Origin: Sphingobium sp. D43FB
GTDB lineage: Bacteria; Pseudomonadota; Alphaproteobacteria; Sphingomonadales; Sphingomonadaceae
Assembly (NCBI RefSeq): GCF_002312805.1
Contig: NZ_NMUA01000008.1
Location: 1 to 64,000, forward strand
Direction: 5' to 3'
DNA length: 64,000 nt
Shown here piece after piece: positions 1-8,648 of the stretch; position 1 is the first letter of the stretch; each line of letters starts with the position of its first letter. The position numbers were made by a program, and so were the translations under genes. The notes beneath the pieces are model-generated. The model did no database searches and was not told the origin of the DNA. It was given only the letters and a program-made list of their open reading frames with translations.

Positions 1-424
1 CGCTGCCGTCGATGGCGTAGCTCTCCATCCAGTCCAGGCAGGCTCGGTCCGAGCCTGAGACGAACAGGCGGTGCAGTGTAGCGACAAATACGGCGCGCTC
101 CACGGCAAAGCCGAACTGGCGCCCTTCCAGCACCTCTTCCAATACAGCATCGATGCCAAGCCGCTGCCACAGGCGCCCGAACAGCAACGGGCCTCCGATC
201 CTGCGGGCTACGATCCGGCCTGCATCGATATCGGACAGAATGATGCTGCGCTCTGCGTGACGTGCGATCGAGGCGGCCAGTCTGTCGAGTTCGCCACTTG
301 CGGCCAGCGCATCCTTGCGGCCCAGAGCCTTGATCGTGCGCTGGCGGACAGTTTTGCCCTCGCGCACGCTCTCGACCAGGTAAAGATAGCGGTGGCCGCG
401 CGCGACTCGTTCGACGACATACAT
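1..424 (-). mobile_element. IS1634-like transposase, N-terminal part (cut by window edge)
   Basis: The minus strand reads an open frame from ATG at 424 to the window edge, about 141 residues. It begins MYVVERVARGHRYLYLVES and continues with REGKTVRQRTIKALGR, the sort of N-terminus I associate with IS1634/IS4-type DDE transposases. The catalytic DDE part would lie beyond position 1. The element appears to have inserted into the nuclease gene to its right. I could not define the inverted repeats because only one end is present. The family call rests on recognition of the N-terminal motif, so IS-type transposase is safer than the exact family. Confidence 0.65.
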
Positions 425-588
425 GGCCAGGTTGTTACTGCCTGTACTCGTAAAGATAAACCAAACGGCCAGTTACAGGCAAAATGTTGTTAGCACATCC
501 GGTTTTGCCCCCAAACCCACGCCTAGCAAAATCAAATACTTACCAGCTCGCGTTCCCTGCGTGTTCCGCCGGCACTGTTCAACTTGGG
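425..588. other. Non-coding end of the IS and its junction with the disrupted nuclease gene
   Basis: This stretch lies between the transposase start and the point where the neighbouring nuclease stops resembling its family. It holds a short inverted repeat (gcctgta near 438 and tacaggc near 475) upstream of the transposase, which could be part of its promoter or terminal repeat. The exact IS end cannot be fixed without the other end. Confidence 0.35.
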
Positions 589-951
589 TTTGACTTCGAT
601 GGCGTGCCAGCTGCCCAGGCCAACAGGTTCTAGGATGTCGACACGTACCAAAACACCATGATGCTGGAATGTTGCCTCAAAGATTGGGCGGCTCGCGTCA
701 TGGGCAATCAGCTGCGTCGTGCGAACAAGCGCTGCCTCGATATTGGGTTCGGCTTCGACCAGAACTCCGTCCGGCATGGCTACCGTTGCCAGGCGGCCAA
801 CCTCATGTCCGATCCGAAATCGGGCGAGTGTGTCGGAATCAAAATGACCGACGTCACGGTGATGAATTTGTAGCCACAATCGCCGTGGGCAATGCTCGAA
901 CGCTGCGATCTTGGATTTTGACAACCGATATCGGGTGGAACTGTGGCTCAT
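532..951 (-). pseudogene. DUF2779/RecB-type PD-(D/E)XK nuclease, truncated at the C-terminus
   Basis: The 139-residue frame starts LSKSKIAAFEHCPRRLWLQ and has GHEVGRLA, then VRVDILEP and WHAIEVK. These match the first part of DUF2779-type proteins, with the Asp and the E-x-K of a PD-(D/E)XK nuclease core. Family members run to several hundred residues. Here likeness ends right after IEVK (codon at 589-591) and the frame runs on into a low-complexity tail to a stop at 532. The break lies beside the IS-like transposase, so the simplest reading is disruption by insertion. The start codon overlaps the ArdC stop (ATGA), so the two were one transcription unit. The product is probably non-functional. 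Confidence 0.6.
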
Positions 952-1862
952 GCCGCCTGTTCCAGAGCTGTGAGCAAGCCATCCGACCTGAGTTTGGGCC
1001 TTACAACCTTGTTGTGCTCCGCACCGATCAGATAATCAGCCGCAGCCTGAGCCCGACTGGCGGCCGTGAAAATCGCGCGAGGATCATTGCCAAGAACGCG
1101 CAGCCAAGATGCGATATATGGTGCATGATCGGTTCTTGGTTTGGAGGCGAGCTCGAGGTGGCTTACGGTGAACGCCGCGCCAAGCTCGGCAATCAATTCC
1201 TCCATGGCATAAGCGTCAGATCCAAAACGGCCAGACAGGTCGCGGTCAAGACGGATCTTTGCGCCCGTCCAATGGGTCAGCTCATGGGCTAGAACCGAAT
1301 AATAGGCCTCCGCAGATACGAACGCATCAAACGACGGCATCGAGATCATATCGGCGTGAGGGTCGTAGAAGGCGCTGTCGCTACCCTCCCAAATATTCGC
1401 TGATTGAGCACGGAAAAAGGCGTCAGCGCGCTCAATCGGTGCAATTGCAGGATGCTGAAGGGCTACCTCCTCATAGCTATCGACCTGCGCCATGTTGAAG
1501 ACCCTGAATGCGCGCGCGAACATCCGCTGACGGTCGGGCTGACCATTACCCTCGTCGAGATCCATGCGCTTCTCGACGGGTTTCCATAGTAACACGGTCG
1601 TTGCTCGCTCTCCCTTGCGAACCTGCGCGCCCAATTGCATCCATTGCCGGTAGGTTGCCCATTTTGCTGACTTGAAACCGCGGTGGCGAGCCTCTGCCCA
1701 AAGCAGCAGCGTATTAATGCCACGATATGGCCGACCGGTAACAATGTTCTTCGGAGAACCAATGCTCGCACAGTTATACCAAGGCATGTGGAATTCAGCG
1801 GTGCCAGCCTCGATAGCGGCGACAATCTCGTCGGTGATACGCTGATATAAGTCTGCCTTCAT
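948..1862 (-). CDS. ardC: ArdC-family antirestriction protein (ssDNA-binding plus zincin metallopeptidase)
   Basis: The protein has 304 residues. The N-terminal part (about 1-130, with ITDEIVAAIEAG, NIVTGRPYRGIN and GAQVRKGERATTV) is the ssDNA-binding domain of ArdC. The C-terminal part is a zincin-like peptidase with HELTHW (His193, Glu194, His197) and the downstream EELIAELGAAF segment carrying the third metal ligand. ArdC proteins protect incoming plasmid or ICE DNA from host restriction during conjugation. It sits in a mobile element and overlaps the next gene by 4 bp. Length and motifs are complete, so it should be functional. Confidence 0.93.
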   Translation of the reverse strand: MKADLYQRITDEIVAAIEAGTAEFHMPWYNCASIGSPKNIVTGRPYRGINTLLLWAEARHRGFKSAKWATYRQWMQLGAQVRKGERATTVLLWKPVEKRMDLDEGNGQPDRQRMFARAFRVFNMAQVDSYEEVALQHPAIAPIERADAFFRAQSANIWEGSDSAFYDPHADMISMPSFDAFVSAEAYYSVLAHELTHWTGAKIRLDRDLSGRFGSDAYAMEELIAELGAAFTVSHLELASKPRTDHAPYIASWLRVLGNDPRAIFTAASRAQAAADYLIGAEHNKVVRPKLRSDGLLTALEQAA

Positions 1863-1895
1863 TGTTGTCCTCGCACCGCAGTTGCGATGAAAGGT

Positions 1896-2078
1896 TCACG
1901 AACAGCAGAGATTTCTTGCGAGGAACCGCTCCAGTTCCTCTACATCTGGGTAACGGGACGCGATGGTATATGGCGGGTGATATGCCTTTCGCGTTCTTAC
2001 AAACCCCGCCTGAAAATGATCCTCGAGCTGGAGGTCGTCCCCATGTCGCAACTCCCCCGTGAGGGCATTCTGCCGCAA
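1896..2078 (-). CDS. Small hypothetical protein upstream of ardC
   Basis: This is a 60-residue frame on the same strand as ardC, ending 33 bp before its start. The C-terminal half (YPDVEELERFLARN) is plausible protein. I do not recognise a family and see no strong ribosome site. It is the only candidate gene in the 387-bp gap between ardC and the clamp-like gene. The rest of that gap shows nothing I can name apart from room for the ardC promoter. Confidence 0.3.
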   Translation of the reverse strand: MRQNALTGELRHGDDLQLEDHFQAGFVRTRKAYHPPYTIASRYPDVEELERFLARNLCCS

Positions 2079-2249
2079 ATTTGCTCGCCTGTTTTCAAAT
2101 CTTTATTATGGATTGAAACCCGGGAATTTCCGTGATGGCGTCAACAGCGAAGGGCCCGACCGGGGATGCGAGTTCAACGGTCGACTGTGTAATGCCAAAT
2201 TGCAGTCATATGGACATACCGCCACCAGACGATTGCGAAAGAGCCTTTG

Positions 2250-3842
2250 TCATAGGTCTGCCAGCCTTTCGGCTACTGCGGGGACATTGCTGAGGCCAGA
2301 CGCGTTACACGCAGATCCGCCCGTGGGCATGCGATCCCATTCGTGATCGTCTGGCAGGGTGGGTGTGATCATAGCCAGTGCATGGACGACACGCTCTTCA
2401 TGCTCTTGCTCTATCGATACACCTGTACGGTCGCCAGAAATGATAATTTTGATCACTTTCGCTTCCCTGCTGCTGAGGATATCGATCCAAGGCAGGACAT
2501 CAAATTCGACGCTTCGATTAACTATAGCATCCGGATTTGCAAAATCTACGACAGGAAAATAGTCTACTGCACGATCCTCCTTCCCATTTCGATATCGAAC
2601 AGCTGACAACTTGATATGAGCTGGGTTACCCGGAATCAGTTCCATGCGTGCGCGGTCTGCTTCGATCACGCGCATCAGCAGTAACGCCCGAAGCATTGCC
2701 ACGGCATCGAGTGTTAGGAATATTCCGTTTTTGTTAATGCGAGCGTGAATATTTTGGAAATCACTATGGTAGGGCGGCGCTATTGCAAAGGCGAGCGTGA
2801 AGACGCCCTTTTCGATGAAATAATGATTGCCGTCATCACGGATGAATGCGCCGGCACCAAGACGTCTGAGAATTCGTTTCAGAGTAGGTGCAACTATGGC
2901 GGGAATGGCAATCCGCTCACGATCTATATTTGGCGTACTGAAAGACATCGGACGAACATGGTTTGTACTGATCACAGCCCCCGCCTCTTGCAGAACGTCA
3001 AAGTTTCCAGCCCAGCGCAAGACCCAATCGAGCCCCTCAATCAAGGAGACGGTATCAAAGGTGCGGCGAGGCGCATCAAGTGCGAGGTTAGCGAGCGTCG
3101 TCTCAGGAGCGGGCATTGGATCGACACTAATATTCAGGCACGTATCACCATAGATGATCGTAAACGTCTTTTCCCGCGCTACATAATGAAAAAATACAAG
3201 CTGCTGCTTGTTGGCCACGTTGCTCCAATTAAAATGTTGACCGTTTAAACTATGATCAAACAATTCCGACAGTATATGGAATCTAAAGGTGAATGAAATA
3301 TCGCTGTTATGCAGTTCCGATTCATGATGAAGAGCAGGTGAAGTAGCGCATATATCGAATCCGGGTATGCTATTATGAAATTCAACTGCCTCTCTCATTA
3401 ATTTTATCGTACACATCTGCAGCCTCGCCGCGAGCCTACGGTCAGAAATATACCTCTCTTCTGAGGGTGCTGTTCCTTTTATTCCTTTCAATCCATTGAT
3501 TGGCTCGCGAAGTTGACGTAGGATTGCCTGGTCATCGTTAGGGAGCTGAACGCCCACTACCGCGTCATGCAGGAGATCCAGTGGGATGGCCATGAATACG
3601 CCGTGATGGCTATTAAAGCGCGTCTGCCCTCCGTCCTTCATCTCTTTCAGCGCAGCAAGTGCAAGCTTCGCGTCCTCATCCAAACCCACCGCGTTAAGAC
3701 CGTCTCTAGATCGAACCTTCGCAGAGGCTGCATTTAGGTTGTTGATGGCTGCTGCACGTCGAATTTCGTCGGGGAGGTTAGTGTCAGCGGGGTCCGCGCC
3801 ATTGCGAATGGCGCGATCAATCATGTGACGTAAAGCTTTCAT
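2250..3842 (-). CDS. Putative beta sliding-clamp-like protein encoded after a clamp loader
   Basis: The ATG at 3842 (MKALRHMIDRAIRNG) lies 2 nt after the upstream stop and is preceded by AGGAA. That gives 530 residues and is preferred over a longer frame opening at 3926 inside the neighbour. I see no motif that is diagnostic alone. The last 250 residues do follow the order of DnaN domains II and III by eye. One segment is like the end of domain II (IAIPAIVAPTLKRILRRL, then FIEKGVFTLAFAIAPPYHSD). It is followed by GIFLTLDAVAMLRALLLM, VEFDVLPWIDILSS and a final strand GDRTGVSIEQE. Bacterial DnaN is about 370 residues, so the N-terminal part is enlarged or unrelated. The clamp assignment is my inference, strengthened by the DnaX-like partner. 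Confidence 0.45.
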   Translation of the reverse strand: MKALRHMIDRAIRNGADPADTNLPDEIRRAAAINNLNAASAKVRSRDGLNAVGLDEDAKLALAALKEMKDGGQTRFNSHHGVFMAIPLDLLHDAVVGVQLPNDDQAILRQLREPINGLKGIKGTAPSEERYISDRRLAARLQMCTIKLMREAVEFHNSIPGFDICATSPALHHESELHNSDISFTFRFHILSELFDHSLNGQHFNWSNVANKQQLVFFHYVAREKTFTIIYGDTCLNISVDPMPAPETTLANLALDAPRRTFDTVSLIEGLDWVLRWAGNFDVLQEAGAVISTNHVRPMSFSTPNIDRERIAIPAIVAPTLKRILRRLGAGAFIRDDGNHYFIEKGVFTLAFAIAPPYHSDFQNIHARINKNGIFLTLDAVAMLRALLLMRVIEADRARMELIPGNPAHIKLSAVRYRNGKEDRAVDYFPVVDFANPDAIVNRSVEFDVLPWIDILSSREAKVIKIIISGDRTGVSIEQEHEERVVHALAMITPTLPDDHEWDRMPTGGSACNASGLSNVPAVAERLADL

Positions 3843-3844
3843 TT

Positions 3845-5998
3845 TCAATTTCCTGTTCCAGATTTTGGGGAGCGAGCCGCCCAGCAAGGTCGCGTGCGTG
3901 GCCGATTGAGCGGATCTTTTGCCCAACTAGTTCGCTCGTCATGTTCAAGTTTATCGATCACGCTGAGTGCCAAGGGGTCGCCCGTTACCGCACGCCGCGC
4001 TTCAAATAGGGTCAAGGCTTCACAGCGGCGTTCACGCAGTCGAACCCGCTCACGATGTTCTTGAAGTTCCCAGCCGGTAAATAATTGATCCCATCGTCCG
4101 GCATGCCACGCAGACAGATGAGCCATGCCTTCCGCCGCCGCGCCCGTCTGGCCTTTACGTCCGATGCTGTGCGAAAAGCGCAACCGTGCTCTTTCAACGG
4201 CGCCCGCAGGATGTCGCTGCCGATTGGCAACAGCTAGATGGTCGATAAGCGGAACGTTCTGAATGAGCAGAGCGGGATCGAGGCCTGCCCATATGTAGCG
4301 ACGAAGCAGTGACCATTGCCGGTCGAGCGCATTACGCGGATCGACCGGGGCGCGAAAATCCAGCTCTGGAAGATCGTTTATGCCCGGCTGGTTATGGGCG
4401 AATCGACCAAAATAGCTATTGAGCCATCCTTGTATGTCCGTGCCTGCCGGGAGGTGAAAAACAAGTGATCCGGTAATATTTCCGGTGGCGTCGCGCCCGA
4501 GCAGCGATAGACGATGAAGCCCTGGTCCGGTATGAGCGCTGCCGGTCCGGCCTCTCAGCCGTTGCGCCATTTCGCGACTAAGGTTGGTTAGCAACGATGC
4601 CGCTGATTCCTCGGATGCGATCCCAAACTCAATGAAATTGATCTTCAATGCCGCGTTGAGCGCTATGCCAAATTCCTGAACCAGGAAGGTTGCCGCCTCA
4701 TAGACCTGGGCAGCTTGAGCCGATGATAAAAATTGATCCGGGCGCGCTGCTGTAGACTGAGGCCGATACCGGGTGGCTCGTGGCCGACGGAGGCGAGACG
4801 AACGATAGGGCTCGCTGATCGTGGGAAGCAGGCCTAATTTGCGTGATGGTTCGTTGCATGAGCCGGTCGCCGCGCACAGGTCGACAAAGCGCAGGGCGTG
4901 CAGCCTGAGGGCTTCAGATGTTGGCGGCGGCGTGAAACTCCAGTGCTCAAGCAGCTCGTCGTAGAAGGAGTAGGACGAGTGGTTGAGGTTCTTGGCCGTG
5001 CGTACAATCGCATCGACTAGCGCGGCGATTGCGGCATGGTCGTATAGCAGCATCTCAGCGCGAGATGGGTGCCCGAAATGCGGGCCGATTTGCGTCACCT
5101 TGATCAGCGTTAAAAGGCGCTGGATCGAGGAAATCGCGGCGGATGGGTCGGATCCCATCTGATCGATCGCAACCGCCGCGCTTGCAGCGTCGCCGGCAAG
5201 CGCAGACTTAAGAAGGGCGATCGTTGCATCCGACTCTTCGCGAAACAGCGTCGTGCGGGCCAGTTCGACGCTGATTCTATCCCCATCCTCAGTAGCGTCA
5301 CGGACCTGTTCAAGCCTGCTGAGCGCACGCCTGATGCTGGAGGAGCGCTCAGCAATTAACACCAACGCGTCCTGTTCAGCGCCAATCTTCGCTTCGAAGC
5401 ATGCCCGCTGGAGCGCGAGCAGCCGTTGCTCAATCGTTGGCGGATGCAGGCGAATTATCCGACAACGAGCCTGGAATGCCTCGGAAAGCGGTCCTTCATC
5501 GATTAAGGCGAAGATGAAAATCGTCTTGCCGCGCTGCTCTTCAAGCGATTTCAGCAGTAGATCTTGCGAGTATGTGGAGAGACGCTGGGCCTCGTCAATG
5601 AACACGATATGATGTCGATAGCCGGGCGGAACGACGCTAATGTCATGTTGTAAGAAGTCGCTCAGCTCCTCCTTGCTGCCATCGCGGCCTGCAGCATTAA
5701 GCTCATGATAGGCCCGGTGCCTACGGCCCTCGTCGATCGAACGGCAGCTCGCGCATTGGCCGCAGGGCACTGTGCCCGGCCGTTCGACACAATTTAGATT
5801 CTTTGCGAGAATGCGGGCGAGCGTGGTCTTGCCAACGCCGGAAGCACCAACAAAAATAACATGGCTCATGGTCTGCGATCTGATCATCGCCGAAAGCTGA
5901 GCAATGGCCGCTTCATGCCCGATCACGGTATCGAAGTTGAGCGGGCGCATTGCTGTCGGAAGCGGGCTGCCGATCATACTGCTATTGTGGATTTCCAT
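3845..5998 (-). CDS. DnaX-like AAA+ clamp-loader ATPase with unusual C-terminal half
   Basis: The protein has 717 residues. Residues 15-260 are a gamma/tau-type AAA+ domain: Walker A GASGVGKTT (51-59), a four-cysteine zinc site (Cys70, 79, 82, 85 in CGQCASC context), Walker B VFIDEAQ (Asp135, Glu136) and an SRC-like arginine-finger motif ARC (Arg178). A SIRRALSRLEQ segment resembles the sensor-2 helix of DnaX. The region after about 400 matches nothing I know, including HRLSLLGRDATGNITGSL and a charged helical end. It is not the chromosomal dnaX, because it lies in a mobile element and is coupled to a clamp-like gene. The start is preceded by GGAGG at 11 nt. Confidence 0.75.
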   Translation of the reverse strand: MEIHNSSMIGSPLPTAMRPLNFDTVIGHEAAIAQLSAMIRSQTMSHVIFVGASGVGKTTLARILAKNLNCVERPGTVPCGQCASCRSIDEGRRHRAYHELNAAGRDGSKEELSDFLQHDISVVPPGYRHHIVFIDEAQRLSTYSQDLLLKSLEEQRGKTIFIFALIDEGPLSEAFQARCRIIRLHPPTIEQRLLALQRACFEAKIGAEQDALVLIAERSSSIRRALSRLEQVRDATEDGDRISVELARTTLFREESDATIALLKSALAGDAASAAVAIDQMGSDPSAAISSIQRLLTLIKVTQIGPHFGHPSRAEMLLYDHAAIAALVDAIVRTAKNLNHSSYSFYDELLEHWSFTPPPTSEALRLHALRFVDLCAATGSCNEPSRKLGLLPTISEPYRSSRLRRPRATRYRPQSTAARPDQFLSSAQAAQVYEAATFLVQEFGIALNAALKINFIEFGIASEESAASLLTNLSREMAQRLRGRTGSAHTGPGLHRLSLLGRDATGNITGSLVFHLPAGTDIQGWLNSYFGRFAHNQPGINDLPELDFRAPVDPRNALDRQWSLLRRYIWAGLDPALLIQNVPLIDHLAVANRQRHPAGAVERARLRFSHSIGRKGQTGAAAEGMAHLSAWHAGRWDQLFTGWELQEHRERVRLRERRCEALTLFEARRAVTGDPLALSVIDKLEHDERTSWAKDPLNRPRTRPCWAARSPKSGTGN

Positions 5999-6340
5999 GT
6001 GAACGCAGTCCTCCGTGGCGCACGGGCGCTCAGATTTTGAAAATGGGGATTAAATCGCACGCAACGCGGGCGTTTTGGACAGCGACCTAGCTCGGCGAAG
6101 CTGTCGCGCTACACCAACTTTTGCCACCGAGTCGAAAGGCTAGGTCTCCAAACCGACAAGTGGCCCACCATTCCGTAAGACATTGATAAAATTGCATTAT
6201 ATTCTGATATTCGGTTTGCTTACGAGGCCTGTGAGGCGCAGATGGGGCTACGCTTGATGTAAGTTAGAGCCCTACCGCATGAAAGTTGGCCTGCTTATTT
6301 GGCCGCTGGTCTAGATAGCCTCTCTCACCTAGCGGGCAGA
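5999..6340. other. Non-coding gap upstream of the clamp-loader gene
   Basis: The 342-bp gap holds no convincing gene. An AT-rich patch around 6180-6225 has a perfect TATAAT on the minus strand (6201 to 6196), a possible -10 box for the clamp-loader/clamp/ardC genes. No good -35 box is visible at the right spacing, so activation by a regulator is possible. Confidence 0.4.
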
Positions 6341-6511
6341 TCAGCCGGAATCGACCAGCGCCCGTAAGCTCTCCATCGTGACCAGCGTTCGACGGTTTAC
6401 CTTTACCGCGGTGATGCGCTTGGCATTGATCAGCGCATAAATCATAGTGCGGGAGACGCCGATGATGTTGCCGGCGGATTCGATCGATACCGTAAGCGGT
6501 ATGCTGTTCAT
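6341..6511 (-). CDS. Excisionase-like small helix-turn-helix protein
   Basis: This is a 56-residue protein starting at ATG 6511, with AGGAG 7 nt upstream. A longer frame continues to 6667 but has no ribosome site. It contains VSIESAGNIIGVSRTMIYALI, a winged-helix/MerR-like HTH of the excisionase (HTH_17) type. It ends after the predicted wing (VKVNRRTLVTMESLRALV). Such proteins help the integrase excise an element or set its transcription. It is about 5 kb from the integrase gene, so it could equally regulate the replication-like genes to its left. Confidence 0.75.
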   Translation of the reverse strand: MNSIPLTVSIESAGNIIGVSRTMIYALINAKRITAVKVNRRTLVTMESLRALVDSG

Positions 6512-6667
6512 GATAGTCTCCTGATATGCAGGGGCAATTGCCTGTGCACACAAGGATCTGGACCGGGCTATTTGGAAAAGAAAATTCGGAAATGCGGCGG
6601 GGAAAATTTTCCAATAATTAGGGGGAAAAGGGCAATCGGTAGAAGTTGCCGAGCGCCTTCTACGCAC

Positions 6668-7315
6668 TCAGTCTGGGATGGCTCGAGATCCGCTCTTTGG
6701 ACCCGATTTGCGATTGCCAGGCTCGATCTCACGACGGGCCTTTTTCACATGGTAAGGTCGAACGATGTGCGGACTAAACCACTTCTGTGCCGCAGCGAGA
6801 AGTTCAGCTTGCTTGAATTGAGTCGTGTCGACGGTTGTCAACCAAGTACGAATATTCTGCTCTGACACATAGCCCGGCTGGTCTACGGCTTGTCTCGGCT
6901 TGCCACTTGGCGAGTTGGCCCATTTCTTATATTCGCTTTCCAGAAACATGACGGTAGCGCCAACGAATGGAAATACAATTCTGCGCTCTGCCTCGTCACC
7001 AAACGGTATCGGATCCATTTGCCCAATCAACCAGTCGACTGGCCAGCTTCCATTTTCATCAGGTGCCCACATCGATTTGGGGATGGGCAAATATCCAGAA
7101 TCAAGATGGATGTACGCGCGCAGGTCACCACGACTTAATGCATGCATAATCGGCATGACTGAGCGGCCATAGGGATCGTCGGGGCCATCCTCGTCGTGTG
7201 CCGCAGAAGAAACGAATTTTTTCGCCCGAAATTCAATTACATCGTCACCCTTCTTCATTTCGAAAGGGGGTTTCGGCATAAAGGGGACGTCATCTGTCGT
7301 ATTAACCCAGACCAT
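6668..7315 (-). CDS. Hypothetical protein of the mobile element
   Basis: This is a 215-residue protein from ATG at 7315, which has AAGGA 11 nt upstream. The open frame continues to 7399 but that extension looks non-coding. It is mixed-charge and soluble with no membrane helix. Features are WPVDWLIGQMDPIPFGDEAE near the middle, a Trp/Pro-rich stretch, and a basic tail (RPYHVKKARREIEPGNRKSG) that could bind nucleic acid. I do not recognise the family. Confidence 0.6.
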   Translation of the reverse strand: MVWVNTTDDVPFMPKPPFEMKKGDDVIEFRAKKFVSSAAHDEDGPDDPYGRSVMPIMHALSRGDLRAYIHLDSGYLPIPKSMWAPDENGSWPVDWLIGQMDPIPFGDEAERRIVFPFVGATVMFLESEYKKWANSPSGKPRQAVDQPGYVSEQNIRTWLTTVDTTQFKQAELLAAAQKWFSPHIVRPYHVKKARREIEPGNRKSGPKSGSRAIPD

Positions 7316-7456
7316 AAGGCATTCCGTCCTTAAACCTGATTCCCGTTCTTTACCCCAGAATCCGACCACGAAACACGCCAAGCGGAGGAACCGCATCAAT
7401 GCAAGTTGGGCGACGAAGCATGAATGTCCAACATTCTAGTTTCGCATTCATTAATG

Positions 7457-7753
7457 TCAGGAGTCCTGAAACCAAGGATCTGGCGGCGAATTGATCTGGC
7501 TTGGCATGACACCATAGTCACGGGGGGCCCATGAATCTGCTTTTTTCGATCCAGGTGGATGTACCCGAAAATCGCTTCCTTTTAAGGCGTCAGCATCTGG
7601 TTCGATGAGGAACCGTTCGTTTTTGACAGCAGTTATGGTGCCATATCCTTGAGACCTACGCCCGGTCCAGAAAAACACGTGCTGCCCAATTTCGAAGGAC
7701 GCGCCGTTACGAGTCGAGGACTGTCGGCCTACGGCGTCGCACTCATCGTCCAT
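7457..7753 (-). CDS. Small hypothetical protein, possible SH3/KOW-like fold
   Basis: This is a 98-residue frame starting at ATG 7753, which overlaps the end of the upstream SHOCT gene by 11 bp; a longer frame to 7855 would overlap it deeply. The segment IGQHVFFWTGRRSQGYGTI followed by ERFLIEPDAD has the look of a small beta-barrel (SH3 or KOW type). It is probably the last gene of the SHOCT operon. The function is unknown and the start is uncertain. Confidence 0.5.
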   Translation of the reverse strand: MDDECDAVGRQSSTRNGASFEIGQHVFFWTGRRSQGYGTITAVKNERFLIEPDADALKGSDFRVHPPGSKKADSWAPRDYGVMPSQINSPPDPWFQDS

Positions 7754-8648
7754 CACAGCGCTGCCATTTTCTATCTGCTTCAGACTGATCCGACGCGCCG
7801 CCCCAACAATATCCCTGACGTTCGACTTCCGGCATGAGGGCATCGCGTTTCTCACAAGCCTTCATCGTCGCATCGTCATCGCCGGACCCGCCACGGCAGC
7901 GGTCATTCAATGCGATATATTGAGCCACGATCGGCACGGCCCGGATAGAAGATTCGTCGTCACCCCCGCTATCGTGTTCGCCACCCGGCTGCGATTGTCC
8001 GATGTCCTTGTAAAAAAGCGTGGCGAGGGACGTATCGAGCGTCGGCAATTCCATGCCATCACGGGCTACGCGATCCAGCATGACCTCTCCTATGGGGCGA
8101 TTACAGGCTGGCGCTGGCTCTGCACCATCTCGGCGATGAAATTCGAACCCTTCTTCATGATCGGTGTCGGTCAATCGATCATGCCAGGTGGTCCGCATAA
8201 TCCAATCAGTGCCATTTTCCTGCCAAGCGACCAATCGACCTTGCTGTTGAAGCAAGCTAGCCATGGTAGATAGGCGCGTGCCCATGGGCGTCACGCCACT
8301 ATAAATGCAAAGCCTCATATAATCTGGCGGTGGCCCGACACTGCGCGGCTTATCGTCGGAGGTCATAGTGTTGACCAGGCTGGGTATCGGCGATCTCTGC
8401 ACTTCGCGCACACTTTCCGGGCGACGATGCAGCGCGGTGAAGTATGTCGCGCAAAGCAGGACGGCAATGCCCGTGATGATCCAAACGAATCGAACCGCGC
8501 CTGATCTCACGAGGGAAGTCGGTGGCGTCTCGTGGTTCTCGAGGCTGTCGAGTAGAGCCGCCTTCTCGGCTTCAAACTCCCGTACAGACAAATGCCCTTG
8601 CTCGCGAAGGCGATGAAGCCTCTCGATCTTTTCGAGATGGTCATTCAT
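7743..8648 (-). CDS. SHOCT-domain membrane protein B
   Basis: The protein has 301 residues. Residues 3-35 (LEKIERLHRLREQGHLSVRE then FEAEKAALL) are a SHOCT short C-terminal-type oligomerisation motif placed at the N-terminus. One membrane helix follows at about 50-68 (FVWIITGIAVLLCATYF). The large remaining part, presumably periplasmic, has several cysteines and an acidic/Gly stretch (GGEHDSGGDDESS). It overlaps the upstream SHOCT gene by 8 bp, so the two are translationally coupled. I know of no specific function for this arrangement. Confidence 0.7.
   Translation of the reverse strand: MNDHLEKIERLHRLREQGHLSVREFEAEKAALLDSLENHETPPTSLVRSGAVRFVWIITGIAVLLCATYFTALHRRPESVREVQRSPIPSLVNTMTSDDKPRSVGPPPDYMRLCIYSGVTPMGTRLSTMASLLQQQGRLVAWQENGTDWIMRTTWHDRLTDTDHEEGFEFHRRDGAEPAPACNRPIGEVMLDRVARDGMELPTLDTSLATLFYKDIGQSQPGGEHDSGGDDESSIRAVPIVAQYIALNDRCRGGSGDDDATMKACEKRDALMPEVERQGYCWGGASDQSEADRKWQRCDGR

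Noticed and set aside
71-493. A 140-codon plus-strand frame at the left edge
   Set aside because: It is antisense to the transposase frame, whose N-terminus is clearly recognisable.
3843-3926. N-terminal extension of the clamp-like protein to 3926
   Set aside because: It would overlap the loader gene by 82 bp; the ATG at 3842 has a ribosome site and sits 2 nt after the stop.
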